The notes under the pieces were generated by a model that was not told where the DNA came from, searched no databases, and saw nothing but the letters and a program-made list of their open reading frames with translations. Below, piece after piece: positions 12,407-24,986 of a DNA stretch of 64,000 bases. Numbering within the stretch: the stretch's first letter is position 1; every line of letters starts with the position of its first letter. The stretch covers positions 31,156,811 through 31,220,810 of the forward strand of contig NC_045128.1 of assembly GCF_007655135.1 (NCBI RefSeq). Direction: 5' to 3'. The position numbers and the translations under genes were made by a program. This DNA is from Punica granatum. Lineage: Eukaryota > Streptophyta > Magnoliopsida > Myrtales > Lythraceae.

Positions 12407-15400
12407 TCATCTCCTACGGCCATAGTACCCTCCACCGCCCCCGAAGTAGTTCTGATGCCGGTACCGGGTCCCTCCACTCCTGGGTCCAGCACCGTCCCAG
12501 TTGCTCCCCCGGCCTGAGACCCTTCCCGACCCACCCTGCTGGCCCCAGTTCATCGTCTGGGACCCTAGCCCGTTAAGCTCCTCCTCCTCCCTGTCATTGT
12601 ACTCCAACACAAGCCTCTTTATGTCCTGCTTCTCCTCAAGTTCGGCAGCTTCCTTCTGCTTTGTGCTCTGCACGAGTGAGCAGTCCCATGGGATGAACAT
12701 CTGCTTGGTCTGCTGCTTGTTCCCTCTCTTGACGAGGACCTTAACAGGCACTTCCTTGCTCACTCCACCTTCCTCGTCCTGTCCTTCGTCACCACTCTCA
12801 CCTCCCATAGCTCCTCTTCCATGGTCCTTGGCAGAACCCTCGAACACGTTCATGGGAATCATCATGTTCAGACTCGGCCGGCCCCGAAGCTCTTGCCTCC
12901 GCTGCTCCATGCTCTCCTACACCCATAAACAACAGACCAGAGCAAATAAAATCAAGCCCATTGCAAATGTATCCTGGCAGTTTTTGGACAATTACCAAAC
13001 TGGCTATAAAATTATGGGGTGTCGATATATATGACCAGTAATAATATCACACATAACATTGCTGATTTTTGCATGCTTCCACATAATGCTGTTGCCTGAC
13101 TGTCCACCTCAACCATGAGCATGGTAAATCAACGAGGACTGGCCAGCCTCAAGGTGGCCAATGGCCCAACACCCAGTCCGGCGGGTGAAAGAATGGCATC
13201 AAAGATGCCAGCTCAGCCTCATACTGCTTGAAGGAAGTCTAGCAGACTATGCAGTTGATAAATAAGAAAGATGAGGCTTGCCTGCATCACAGCCCTGAGT
13301 TCCTCCTCAAAATTGGCCTCTTCCACAGGATCTACCTCAGGCACCTTCTGCCTTACATGGACTTCATCCTCCTCAGCTGAAGCAGGTCCACCTCCACCTC
13401 TATCATCATCCTCATCATCATCCTCCTCACTATCATCATGATTCTCATCATCTAGATCCTCCTCATCAGTAGAGCCACTAGCTAAATCACTATCACTTTC
13501 CATGACCTCCTCATGCAACTCTCCATTTTCCTCAGCTCCATTCTCATTGCTTCGCCCGTTTGTTGAGGCACTAGTGTTGGAAGCAGTTCTGATGGAAGAA
13601 CGCTTTTCAGCATCCGAGTGAGAAGCGCTGCTGGCCTTCTCAGCAGAAGCAGTGCGCTCATGTTCCTCAAGTTCAATAAGTGCCGCATTGACTTCTTCAA
13701 TGGAGGCATATCTAGTCATATTGGGTCTCAGCTCAGCAAACAAGTCCTGTTGGATCCGTTTGGAAAATGTCAAGGACTTCATTAAATAAAAATAAAAATT
13801 TGTATTGATCAACCCAAAAAAAGATGAAATATTCATGATGACTCATGCCCCTCTATGTTCCTGTGGAGGATTTATACAAGTATATCCATGCCAAGTCATG
13901 CCTAAGAAAGATGAAGCAATAACTACATTCAAAACTTCTTTTAAGGGGGGTTTGGTTGGGGGGAGGAGCAAAAGACTGACCTGCAAGTCAAATTCGACAT
14001 CCAACGGCAAAGCACCTTTGCCAAGAATATACCGCTGGAAATGTATTAAAAACCGATCGAGTTTCCTTTTAGATGAGCCACGGTCGAAGTAATGGCCACA
14101 AGTCTGAAGAAGCGTGATAACCAACCTAATGCGGAAGCAGTCTTCTGGAGGATCCAGGGCATCTTGCTGACAATGAAAAGTAATATTTCTAAGTAAAAGA
14201 TATCATCTTCTGAACGGCAGAATAAAAGAAAGAATCTATGGTTAAACACCATACCTCGGCTGTGTCATGGCCGAAAACGAGAATCAAGTACAAAGTATCA
14301 AATATGACAGATGAATCCACGTGTTCATAATTATACAGTTCTCCTAAGAAGCGCATATGAGCAACTCGCTTCTGTTGCATCCCATAGTCGTTCACTTCAA
14401 GGCCTAAGCGTATTTCCTCCAAGACCTGGGAGTGGAGGAGCAAAGATAATCTTAAGAAGTTTTAAGGCATAAATCTGCACGTAAAACCTATGACAATGCC
14501 AAGCAACAAGCAGAAATATGCAGAGAAAAGCACCAACCTCATCAACAACCGCAACAGCAAATTCATCATGATAGCGGCTTAAACCGGCAGTTAGAGAAGC
14601 AATCAAGTGAATCTGACCATATTTTCCTCGGTGGACCTTCATAAAACATTTCAAAAGATATGCTTCACATTCACGCCAGGGCAATTTCCGAAGTTGACGT
14701 AGTACATGCTCGATTGTAGATTTGTCAAGGTCTGAGAAGAGCAATTTCCTAATATACTGCAAAGGAAATAACAACATCAGATAACTCTGATGAAATTGCT
14801 TATATTCACCATAATGGACTTATGGAGCAACATAAATCATTATTGCAAATGCAGCTGATACCTGATACAAAGGTGGGCGGACCTTTGAGACCCGAGCAGG
14901 TCTTTCAGGTGGTTTGCATAGATAGTAAGCATTTTCTACAAGAGTGCTATGGCGAGGATCCAAATTTTTAACATTTTTCAGGCGCATCAGTATCTCCAAC
15001 ATATTAGCCATGCGAACAGTGGTTTCAGGAGATCGATATAGAAACCGACCACAAGTCTCCAAAAGATTGCATGCAACGTCAATGTTGTGATGAGTGAAAT
15101 CATCTAGACACGCCTGATAACAAGAGATCAAGAATCAGTGAGCAGACACATCTAGCAATATGCATGGTTCCAAATTTAGTTTCCAAACTAATTGAATGTC
15201 CCATATAGCAAGATAATTAACCCGGATCAGGTAGAGATATAAAGCCAGCAGGAGCAACATTAATATACCACCAACCCCCTAGGGTCTAAGTGGATACACA
15301 AGGTCGAGGGTTTGAACCCCCTTGCAAGCATAACCCCTGATGAATCTTCCGTGTAAAAAAAAAAAAATAGAGTACCACCAGCTACTCACCTTTAGACAAC

Positions 15401-18400
15401 TAAAAACAAGGCCTGCAGGAGCTATCCTAAACTTGCAGAGTTCTCCAATGAATCTGATGTTTCTGATCTTGGTTTCAATGTTCATTTGGTCCTGCAATAA
15501 GATACATTTTTTGTCATTTATATTGGCAAAACAAATACTAATATATAGTACATAATTATGTTAACATGCCTTCTTATTTATAAGGAAATTGAACTCCTCT
15601 TCCAACATCTGTAGAAGCATAGTAGACACATCCTTCATGCAAGTCGATAGTGTGGCAACCATTCGTGAGTAGTAGGGAAGCAGTTCCAGCGACGTCCTTG
15701 GAACATTGAATAATGCCCTCACAAGCCTCTTTCTGTTAGATTTTGAATTTATATAACAGAAATCCACCTGAACAATGCAGAACATTATAGCATGTTTCAG
15801 CATAGATGCACAAAAACTACAGTAAAACAAAAGCTTAAATTTTGAAGAATTTTTGCTTACAGTTAGCTGATCAATAAGATCCCTGCTCACACAGCCTGGT
15901 AGCCTCTGCAGCAGGGCATCCAGAGTTGTCCCTTCGGAGCCTTTAACCTTCTCCTTCTCATGTTCCCCCTTTCTTTCAGTATCTTTTTCTTTCCCTTTCT
16001 CTTTGTCCAAATCCTTTGTCTTCTCCTTATCCTTCTCTTCTTTATCCTTGGGCTTTTCTTTATCCTTGTCTTCTTTGTCTTTTCCCTTCTCAGAGCTTTT
16101 ACTCTCATGTGAAGCTCCAACATCTCCAGAAACCTCTGAAGTATCTTGGCCACTTGTTTGACCTTGCTCTGATTCAGAAGCCAGTTCCTTTGTAAAGTAA
16201 ATGTCATCAGCAACACATAGAAACTCTTACAGAACTTCATAGATAAGAACATCACACAAATGCGTACATTTGGCTGCTCTTGAGTCTTTGACGATGGCTC
16301 ATTGACCTTGGGCTCTGCTTCCCCCAACAGCACTGCTGGAACAAAAGCTCTACAAACAATGAAAACAAAAGCAAATCAGCATTTCACTTAAGATTTCTCA
16401 CTAAAAAGTACCAACAAGATATTAACCTTGATAACAATTTCATACCTCTATGATTAAGTAAATGGTGAATAATCTTTTAATTCATAAGAAACATGGAAGT
16501 ATGAATTAACAATTTCCCATATGTGCATCGGCTGAAAACTAAAGATGAACAAGCCTCTAAAAAAGATAATGCTTCTACTGCAGTTATCTTTCACACCAAA
16601 GACACACCTGAGATCAGGTAAGTTCTCGTAGAAAGCTCGAGTGTCTTCGTCATCCCACAATGCTTCCACTGCTGATGAATCTTTCCCAGCAACAGGAGAA
16701 GAAGCATCCTCTCCACTGGAAACCCTTGTTGTATGACCATCCTCGGGTATTACTGGAGGCTGCATATCGAGTGCTTCTGCTAATCTGTCGTTTTGAGAAT
16801 TCATCAGGGACAATTAAAGGTCATAAGCAGATAACAGAGGAAAAGTTAGGCATGACACAAGAAATAAAATCCAAATGTTGCCTATTCTTAGTCATGTGCA
16901 TCTCAACACAACATGTTCAGGCCATAGCTATGGTAATCATAGTCATGAATAAAAGAAATGAAATCTCACCAAGCCGAAGTATTTCTCAATTAGGGTTTCA
17001 TTACAATCAGTATGTATAAAAAATGATATTATCACAATGTGAACTTGCAATTAACAGCGATATAATACTGTCGTAATACAATAAATAGTAAGTACAATTC
17101 CTGTAAATATGTTTACAACAGAGAGTTGAATAATTCTGTTGAACAGAAAGTGACTTACGATGATATATTACGATATAAATGATCGTAAGATTTTCGCAGC
17201 CGTTCATAAGAAGTGACATTTTCATCACTGAGCTCCCCTCTAGCATTCAGAATTTTTGCATTTTCATGCTCCATTTGGCGTAGTGACTAGAAACATTAAA
17301 AACATCAAAAAGAAAAAGAATTAAGACAATAATCTCGGACTAATAAGATCAAGACAAATTCTAATTAGAATATGCACATAAAACTAAGTAACATATGGCA
17401 TGGATTACGTAAACTATTATGCAAGTACAGACAATAACCAAAACGAAGGTAGTATATCTCTTACAGCATGCTCAGAATGAAGTAGTTCCACGGCGGCTTC
17501 GTAATATGCGTGAAATGCTTTTCTGAAAATTTTCTTGTGCTCTGCAGTAATATTGAGTCCCTTAAAAAACTGCAGCAAAAGCAGAGTACGCATTAGAATA
17601 GCACCATGCTAGAAACTTAGCATTGAATTGCAACGTGATTGCTAAGACAAGTGTTTAAAGTTTCTGATCATATATGAACGTCCGCTCAAGCTGGCAAATC
17701 TGTGATCAGTTGCTACTGACAAAAGAACAAACAATTCTCTGTCTATTAAGACATTCAGCTTTTACCTCATGATATTTAAGACTACGAGATGTTAATATAC
17801 CAAGGTAGTGGGAAGCTACTCCAGGACATCGTTTCAACATGATCATATACATCATAAATTTATAGACCAACTGCAATCTCCAGTTTCCTAGTGCCAAAAC
17901 TTCTTATTTCTAGCATACACGAGCCCATTTATTTGTTTCATCTTATCTTGCTTGACGCAACACAAAGTATAATTTAAATGTAAAAAAGGGTGAGTTTCAA
18001 AATCACGGCACCAAACACTCTTCCTGTCAAAAGCCAAAGCATACCTCCTCATAAACTTCTTGCCCAGATAGTGGAAGACCTAAAAACACTCTCCCTTGAC
18101 GAGCGAAACTAGCAAGGAGAGCCAAATTAGATTGAGTAGTATCCCGATCCTTCAAGTGTTCTAAACTAGTCAGATCCTTAATGATATTGACAAAAATGCT
18201 GCTGTCTTCAATAACCCCGACAAAGTAAAGCTCCAAAAGCAACTTGAGAGTGCTGCGCTTTTTCATGGCCTTCAAGTTCCTATCTGCATCTGCATCATCT
18301 GCAGATTTTCCAGGAAAAAATATTTTTAGGAGTCCTTGAACCAAACTTGGTGAGAAGTCTTTGTATCTCCGATGAAGCAGCGAGCATATCTACAAAGAAA

Positions 18401-19776
18401 AGAACGGTAGTTTAATTGCAGAAAAAAAAAATCATAATTTGATAACCGTAAGTCCAATAAGTTTCTATAGAAATGCAAATGCTATCTCAAAATACAAAAA
18501 TCACCTGAACTGCTGCTTGTATGTCAGAGCTTCTTAGTTTGGCATCACATATTGCTGTAACTGCCTCACTAACGAATTTGCTCAGGTTTACACTTCGCAG
18601 CTCATCCATCAATCCTTCTCGCTGCTCTTCATTTATCTGCTTTAGTTTCTTAATTACAGCTGTATTTCGCTTAATGCTTGAATCCAGCGATCTGAGGAAA
18701 CCCGAGTCTGAAAGCAGGCAAATTATATCAAATTATGTGCAATAATCCCACATACAGTAATTGTTCCTTGAAAATAATATATATATATATATATATATGC
18801 ATTATCTCTCGCTGTACTTTAGGCACTATCTCAAAGGCCATGACAGTGATTTTTTTTTTTTTCTAACCCAGGGTGTCCGGACTTCGCCCGACTAATCCCT
18901 AGGGCTCCGTGAACTCTTGGCGGCACACGGAACGGGTAATTACGCCAAAAGTGCTCCGGTGGCCCCAAGGGGATTCGAACCCGGGTCTCGGTGCAAACTT
19001 GGGTGCACATTAACCACTAGGCCAAACCCCTTGGGGTTGGCCATGACAGTGATTGCTTTGATGCTTAAACATCAATTTTTAACCCTAGAGATAATCTAGA
19101 ACTCAACTGCCTAATCCATAATTAGATCTTAAAACATGGGATCCTATAACCATTGCCCAACACTCTATGCACATGTAACTACATGAATGTCAAAGTGCTT
19201 GATTACTGCGACACCTAAGCCTCAATTCAACATGGAACGCTAGGGATAGGATGCAACTATGAAGAGCCAAGCTTCGAGAACTGCTAAATTGTACCCCTCA
19301 TGTGGAGAACTACTATAAAATTCAATGATACTTGTAATGCTATCAGTCTACAGGGTGCATAGCCACTTAATAATGCTCATCCTTCTAAGTAACATCTAAA
19401 AGACTAAATTTGATAGAGAATTTCACCATTAAGTTTAATCTGCATTTCACTCACCAGGCCTTTCTGGATTCAAATTGCTTTGACGAAGAGCCATTTTTGC
19501 CTCAATTGACTTCTTAAATTCTTCAAGACGAGCGGCAGCTTCCTGTACCATATCAACGGGGTACTCAAATGAATTAGATAACTCTGACTACTGTAAACCC
19601 CTCAAATTACGATGTAATTTTCTCCACCCTCTCTAAAACAGAAATCAGAATGCATATGAGGATCGCAATTAACTATCAGAAGCCCACAAGGAGGACAAAA
19701 AGATATCAATATCGGATACAAGGATCCCCACCTCATCATCCTGCTTGCTGTGCTGTTCGCCATCCTGGTGTTCCAT
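12407..19776 (-). CDS. UPF2: UPF2, nonsense-mediated mRNA decay regulator (17 coding exons, 1,200 aa)
   Basis: UPF2 bridges UPF1 and the exon-junction-bound UPF3 in nonsense-mediated decay. Exons, high to low: 19776-19732, 19542-19455, 18707-18505, 18389-18045, 17569-17465, 17286-17159, 16784-16608, 16349-16268, 16187-15861, 15767-15570, 15491-15390, 15113-14862, 14756-14538, 14425-14255, 14166-13981, 13746-13282, 12916-12407. They total 3,603 nt in one uninterrupted frame, close to Arabidopsis UPF2 (about 1,180 aa, from memory). Three MIF4G domains are evident at roughly residues 60-250, 475-650 and 685-880 (LLQRLPGCVSRDLIDQLTV opens the second). A Lys/Glu-rich linker spans 400-475. An Asp/Glu/Ser-rich acidic stretch lies around 930-1,015. 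The conserved C-terminal UPF1-binding region follows (KVLVKRGNKQQTKQM, EEKQDIKRLVLEY), ending in a Gly/Tyr/Arg-rich tail. The start MEHQDGEQ precedes EAAARLEEFKKSIEAK as expected. Introns after exons 10 and 16 appear to use GC donors. SINEs lie in two introns. Looks intact and functional. Confidence 0.95.
15274..15372 (+). mobile_element. Short SINE-like insertion in a UPF2 intron
   Basis: About 86 bp with a GGTCTAAGTGG A-box-like motif (15,282-15,292) and a GGGTTTGAACCC B-box-like motif (15,308-15,319), ending in a run of 13 A (15,355-15,367). TACCACCA occurs on both sides (15,266-15,273 and 15,373-15,380), a plausible target duplication. It lies in the intron between the exons at 15,491-15,390 and 15,113-14,862, antisense to UPF2. 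It is much shorter than usual plant SINEs, so it may be 5'-truncated or a tRNA retropseudogene. Confidence 0.6.
18852..19038 (-). mobile_element. tRNA-derived SINE in a UPF2 intron, 16-bp target duplication
   Basis: On the minus strand the head reads GGTTTGGCCTAGTGGTTAAT (A box). The B box GGTTCGAATCC is at 18,981-18,971. A tRNA-unrelated body follows (GCCACCGGAGCAC, TTACCCGTTCCG, TAGTCGGGCGAA) and then a poly-A tail (poly-T 18,852-18,862 on the plus strand). Perfect 16-bp flanks GGCCATGACAGTGATT occur at 18,836-18,851 and 19,039-19,054. The promoter boxes are intact, so pol III transcription is possible. It has the same orientation as UPF2, between the exons at 19,542-19,455 and 18,707-18,505. 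Confidence 0.92.
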
Positions 19777-20423
19777 CTTGCTGTTATCTATTTAAAGGTA
19801 AGTTACTAAAGCATCAGAAATAATATCTATACACTGAAAATCAAAATTCCTTCAAGATAATAAAATACGAACCCAAGCTGAACCACATGAGCAGTAAATT
19901 CAGGCTATATCAAGCTACAGAACTACTGCGGTTTACAACATCAACGATCAACAATTAGAGGAAAGAGTCCTAGATTTCACTGTTGCTCGTATGACAAGAA
20001 ATTCCCAGCATGGAAAATTTTGCAGAGACGCTACTTATATCCATAATCGATCGGAAGACTTGAATATCATATCATGCTGCCGAAGCAATTTCTAGTAGAC
20101 AAAGGAGGCCAAGAACCTGCAGCGTTCACTGCAATTGCATCGAACACAAAATTCCCAGGAAAAATCAACTTAATTCCCCCGTAGTGCAAAAGGAATCTGA
20201 AGCAATCATTTTGCACATGTTAGGACTGATTAAAGCGGTCGACAGTCGTACAATAAGCTGTCAAACGAAACCCTAAGAGAACTCCCCAAAAATCGAGAGG
20301 TAGACGGATGCTCAAATTGGAGATCCCTCGGAGACAACGAGCCGACGTGTGAGCGCAGAATCGAGAGAACAACGAGAAAGAGACGAAAACGGAGCTCAAC
20401 ATGGAGGAGAGAAACGGGCTCAC

Positions 20424-20640
20424 CTGATCGGAGATGGAGACGAAGAATTTGCACACAGTCGAAAGTTGCAGAAGCAGAAGAAGGAGGAGGAAGCGGGGAT
20501 TGAACTTGCTATGTTCGATGGAGTCGTGAAGAAGCTGAGGAAGGCAAACGGGCTGTCGAATTGGGAGGGGTCCGCCGGGGGGGGGGAAGGGATCGTAGTT
20601 TGAGCGGAAATTGCAAGAGAACCCGTACTTTTAACGTTTT
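20424..20640 (-). other. UPF2: UPF2 5' UTR exon and promoter-proximal region
   Basis: On the minus strand a GATCAG|GTGAGC donor occurs at 20,424. The next acceptor lies a few bases before the ATG at 19,776, so the 5' UTR holds an intron of about 630 bp. The exon is CT-rich and GC-richer than flanks, with a G10 run at 20,577-20,586 (C10 on the gene strand). The transcription start is only estimated; no clear TATA box was found. Confidence 0.55.
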
Positions 20641-21760
20641 TACAAATTTCCCCCCTCCCCCAAAGATGAAAAACAATGATGGAAATTGGAACCAAAGGAG
20701 TGTTTGTTCTTGAAAATTATTTCTGCGAACTCACTTTTTCTAGCATAAAAAGTTTTGAGAATTATTACAAAGTATGAGAATTCTCGTTTTCAACCCCCAA
20801 AACAAATTAGTAGTAGTGAGGTCGTTTTTTTATACCATATTATGAATCCCGAGACTGTTCTCACATCTTTGTGGTTGTTTTCTATTCGACTTTTTGGAAT
20901 ATTTTAGAATTTATTTTTAAAAAAAAATTTGCATAATGAAGGAGACAAGGGAGGAGAATTTTGAAACAAAAATATAGGTAGTGGATTTTTTTTTTCAATA
21001 ATACTCTTGAAAATTGGTGAGATTTTATAAGTTGATGTATATAGTAAAATTTATATTATTTAAAATGGTGACGGTTATAGAATGAAGTTTTTCTTAAATA
21101 ATAATTAGAGAATCGTCCCGCACTACGCACGGGAGTAAAAAATAAAATTTGTTCGCGGAAATGGGGGCCGGCCAAAAAGAGGAGGGTGAGGAGAAGGAGT
21201 AAAAAGTGGAAGTGCAAGAAACTCGGATGAGTGGAGAAGAGATGATTTATAATTTTTTTTCTTCTACTTTTACTTTTTTGCTCCTTATCTAATGCTCCTA
21301 ATTAATTTAATAAATAAGATGGGTGATTTTGGAAAATAAAAGTGAAATGGAATCTTCATTTCTGACTTTATATAATATATAGTGCATATAATAAAAAAGA
21401 ATAAAATAATACTTTTCTTGCTCAATTTATCATGTATTAAAATTAATTATCAACTGGCTATATAGTATGTAGAGATGGTAATCATATTGTGTCATGTCAT
21501 GCTATCATGTTGGATCAGCACCATGTATAACTCAATTGCGGGTTATCTTTTACATCGACGCAAGTGCATTTGGCCAGCACGACCAGCTAACCTTGCGAGC
21601 CTTATTGTGATCCAATGGAATAAGGGTCAGTCCAAAGCATATAAGGTTTAAGGCTTTAAGCTCAACAAAAAGAGTTTTGCTTCTTCAAATTTTGTTAAAA
21701 AATTGTGCGAGGTATTTTTTATTACTGCGTAATTGGTAGAGACATTATGCTAGACCCTTA
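20641..21760. other. Intergenic stretch upstream of UPF2, nothing recognised
   Basis: AT-rich, without an open frame of substance. CCCGCACTACGCACGGG at about 21,117-21,133 is an imperfect inverted repeat of a kind common at plant transposon edges. Confidence 0.4.
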
Positions 21761-24345
21761 CACTACTAGAATTGTCGAATTTTCTAATGGAATTTTCCGA
21801 CAGATTTACCCCGTCGAAAAATTTCCTTTAGAAAGCTGTCGGAATTCCGTCGAAAATTTTTTCCAACATAATAAATGCGTTAGCACTTTCGACGGAATAT
21901 TCAATCGGAAAACTGACCGTTTGACTAGCAACAACCTTTCTTCTCCATTTAAGTTTCTTCTTTATCCGCGCTCCCTCTCTCTATCTGCAGCTCTCTCTTA
22001 GCTCGCATCTCATCATCTCTCAGCTCTCTCCCTCAGCTCGCATCTCCCTCCGTCCCGACTTGCATTGTACTCCGATCGACTTGGCATCTCCCAGTGCGAC
22101 AGCCCATCTTCGATCTGGTCAGCTCTCTGTTTCCGACCCATAGCACATGCACAGTGCCTACAAGCCTCCAAGTCGCGCCTCTAGCTCCAACTAGCCCGCA
22201 CCCCCCCTGTCCAGCTCGATCCGACCCCCACAGACATCCCCAGGCCTTGCTTAGTCTACACAGGAAGCTAGCTAGCTCCAGCTCTTACACGGATCTTGTG
22301 CGCATCCCACCTCCTGCAGCTCCAGCTACACCACACCCCCCCCCCCCCCCCCCCCAGCTCCAGTTCTCGCCGCGTAGCTCTAGCTCCCAAGGTGAAGGAC
22401 CACACGTCTGAGCAAGGCCCAGAGGTGCACCGAGCTCCACCTCCGACTCGTGCGCCACCGCTGCCCGTCGCCATGCCAAGATCAACCCCTTCTCTCCTCG
22501 ACATTGAGTTGGTCGTCCCGGATTTGTAATTATTTTGAAATTACATATATTTTTTAAAAAATTTATAATAGTTAATTTCGATTTTTTAAAATATTTTTCT
22601 GAATTTATAATTTTGTAAAATGTAATTCTTGAATTAATTACATATAGCAAATGTTGTAATTAACTAGAATGTGTATAATGAGTTTAAAAATTGGAATATT
22701 ATATTTGTTTATTTGATGGAAAATTACATTCTTACATAACAAATGTAATTAGATCAATGTAATATAATATTATTTGATTAAAATTAAATTCGTACACAGA
22801 AAATGTAATTATAAATTATTTAATAAAAATTATGGAATTATTAATTATGTTCGTGAAATTTAGGATATGTTATTAAAAGTTCAATGATGAATTAATTTCA
22901 TAAAAAAAATATAATTATAATATATGATAAAAATTATAAATAATTAATTTTATTGCGAATCTATTTAATTTGAAAAAAAAAGTTTCTTTGATGAAAATTA
23001 GAATTTAATTAATATGAATATATATATCTACATACGTGAAATTGCCTAATTATATGTTGTTTGTTGTATAGGTTCGTGGATTGTCTAAAGGAGTCCGACC
23101 CCTTACACTTGTTGCTAAGCCACATTGAAGGTAGAGTCGAATAATTATGTTTATATATATAATTAATGTTAATCCATAGTTAAAACTTTGGTGTTTAGAT
23201 TGATTATATATGACCCTAGGTTAGTCGTCATTTTAGGATTGTGGAGAAGGAGGACAGGATTTGTGAAAGTGATTGGGCCTTCTCATTAGGGATTTGGTTA
23301 TGTTTATCTTGTTTGATGCGGAATAATAATGAGATATGAATATTAGTTATCGTTTATGCTTATGCAATTGATTGATTAATTGAGATGATGTATAACTGTT
23401 TGTATTTTTTAATCAATGTATTTAGATAAATATCCCTCCACATCGGGAATGAATGTACAATAGGAATAATTTCAATCGTTGAGGAATTAGGCAAGGGTTT
23501 ATTGATGGAGTGAAGATATTCTTGAAGCACGCTTCTAGTTTACAGAATTGCATAAGCAGGAAAATACAATGTCAATGCTCAAAGTGCTGAAAAATAGAGT
23601 GTCATGTACCACTTCTTAAGGCTTAAGAACATTTGTATCAATGCGGTTTCAAGCCTAACTATTGGTATTGGACTAATGGGGAAGTTGTAGAGGATTCGAA
23701 TGCAATTGGGATTGACAAGAGTTCATTCGATAGGTATGGGGACATGAATTATGGGCATGAAATGCATTTAGGATCTCCGATGTTTGTTGTTGATGAGGAG
23801 CCAAATTCGGAGGAACATAACTCCACATTGAATTTTGCTACTTAGTTTACTAAATGTCAAGAGTGATTAGAATGTGACTCAATGTGCGATAAATGAGTTT
23901 CTGGCCATGATACATAATCATTTTCCGATGAACGATGACACTTCTAAGAACTTTTACGAGGCAAAAAGTTAGTATCAAGTCTTAGATCGAGCAAGTAACT
24001 TTTGATTGTAGTCCAAAAGGTTGCATGTTGTACTATAAGGACGATGTTGCTTCTGTTAGGTGCAAATTCCGTGGCAATGAGAGGTACAAAGTGCATTATT
24101 ATGCTAAAGGAAAAATGAAGGTTTTATGCCAGATTTGTTGGGCGACAGTTTCTGACGGGAACTACCTTCGAAGATTCCGTAGGAAGTCCGACGGAAATGG
24201 CCGTCGACGGGCAAGGGTGTCAAAAAGGCCGTCGGGGGCTTTTCCTACCCCCTTTTCCCGACGGCCTTCTTTTGTCGGCAATTCTATCGGAAAATAGTTT
24301 TCCGACGGGATCCTTCCATCAGAAAATCCGTTGTTTCTAGAAGTG
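21761..24345 (+). mobile_element. CACTA (En/Spm) DNA transposon, internally decayed, ~2.6 kb
   Basis: The left end is CACTACTAGAA (21,761). The right end is TTTCTAGAAGTG (to 24,345), the inverse terminus with one change. Both subterminal regions are packed with short GTCGAAAA / CCGTCGG / CCGACGG modules in both orientations, the transposase-binding arrangement of this superfamily. The 3-bp flanks are TTA and TAA, not identical, so the target duplication has mutated. Transposase remnants occur inside (23,424-24,170). A C20 run lies at 22,336-22,355. The GC-rich 21,960-22,500 part resembles a 5' leader or a captured fragment. Confidence 0.82.
23424..24170 (+). pseudogene. Remnant of CACTA transposase (transposase-associated and TNP2-like parts)
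   Basis: With several stops and frame changes, the translation shows the transposase-associated domain pattern: F..GV..FL..A, then CQCSKC, EHLYQCGFKPNYWYW and TNGE (23,460-23,690). Further on, CMLYYKDD...VRCKFRGNERYKV (24,023-24,090) matches the cysteine-containing lead-in to the Tnp2 domain. The catalytic core is absent, so the element is non-autonomous. Confidence 0.7.
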
Positions 24346-24986
24346 TAAGCCTAGTGACCATCGGAAGTATTTATAAAAAAAAAAAAAAAAAGGCGATTTG
24401 AGCTCTTAAAATGCACATATATATATATATTATGGAAAATATAATTTTTTTACATATTTATGTCATGCTGTTCAAATGTGTTTTAATTGAAGTTTGGATA
24501 TATTTTCTTACAACGGTTCTACTAGCATGACACTGTGTTGCGCTGACACCCCATCTTTCGGGTTGGATGCGCGTGAGCCTTGCGGCGCACTACATCCAAT
24601 GGCAAGGAATTATCATGTAACGTGCATTGTATCATGTTAGAAAATGCCTTCCCCGTATGCCAACAGCTCTATTAGTATTAGCAGTCCATAATTTCTGGAT
24701 CTGTCAACCCTCAGCTTCCAACCACATAAAGAGATAGCACGATTAACCGAAATTAACCAAAAAATGCTAAATTAGGAATACCCTTCAACACCATCAAATC
24801 CAAAATAGAAACACTGGGATGCCAAAAACAACAATGACCTTTGATATCCATTAAAAAAAAAAGACCTTTTATCGACAACGCAAAAAAAAAATAATAATAA
24901 AAGACCACGATAAGATGAACATTGCAACCCACTTTGATCCCCTTTATTTTTTTTGGCTGGCGATTTTTCTTAATTACTAGCCTAAG
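24346..24986. other. Intergenic stretch before the small secreted-protein gene
   Basis: A-tracts at 24,369-24,390 and 24,853-24,900; a CT/T-rich stretch lies immediately upstream of the ATG. No further feature is supported. Confidence 0.4.

Noticed and set aside
12049..13034. Plus-strand frames of 175 and 177 codons
   Set aside because: They are antisense to the last UPF2 exon and its 3' flank and have no domain resemblance.
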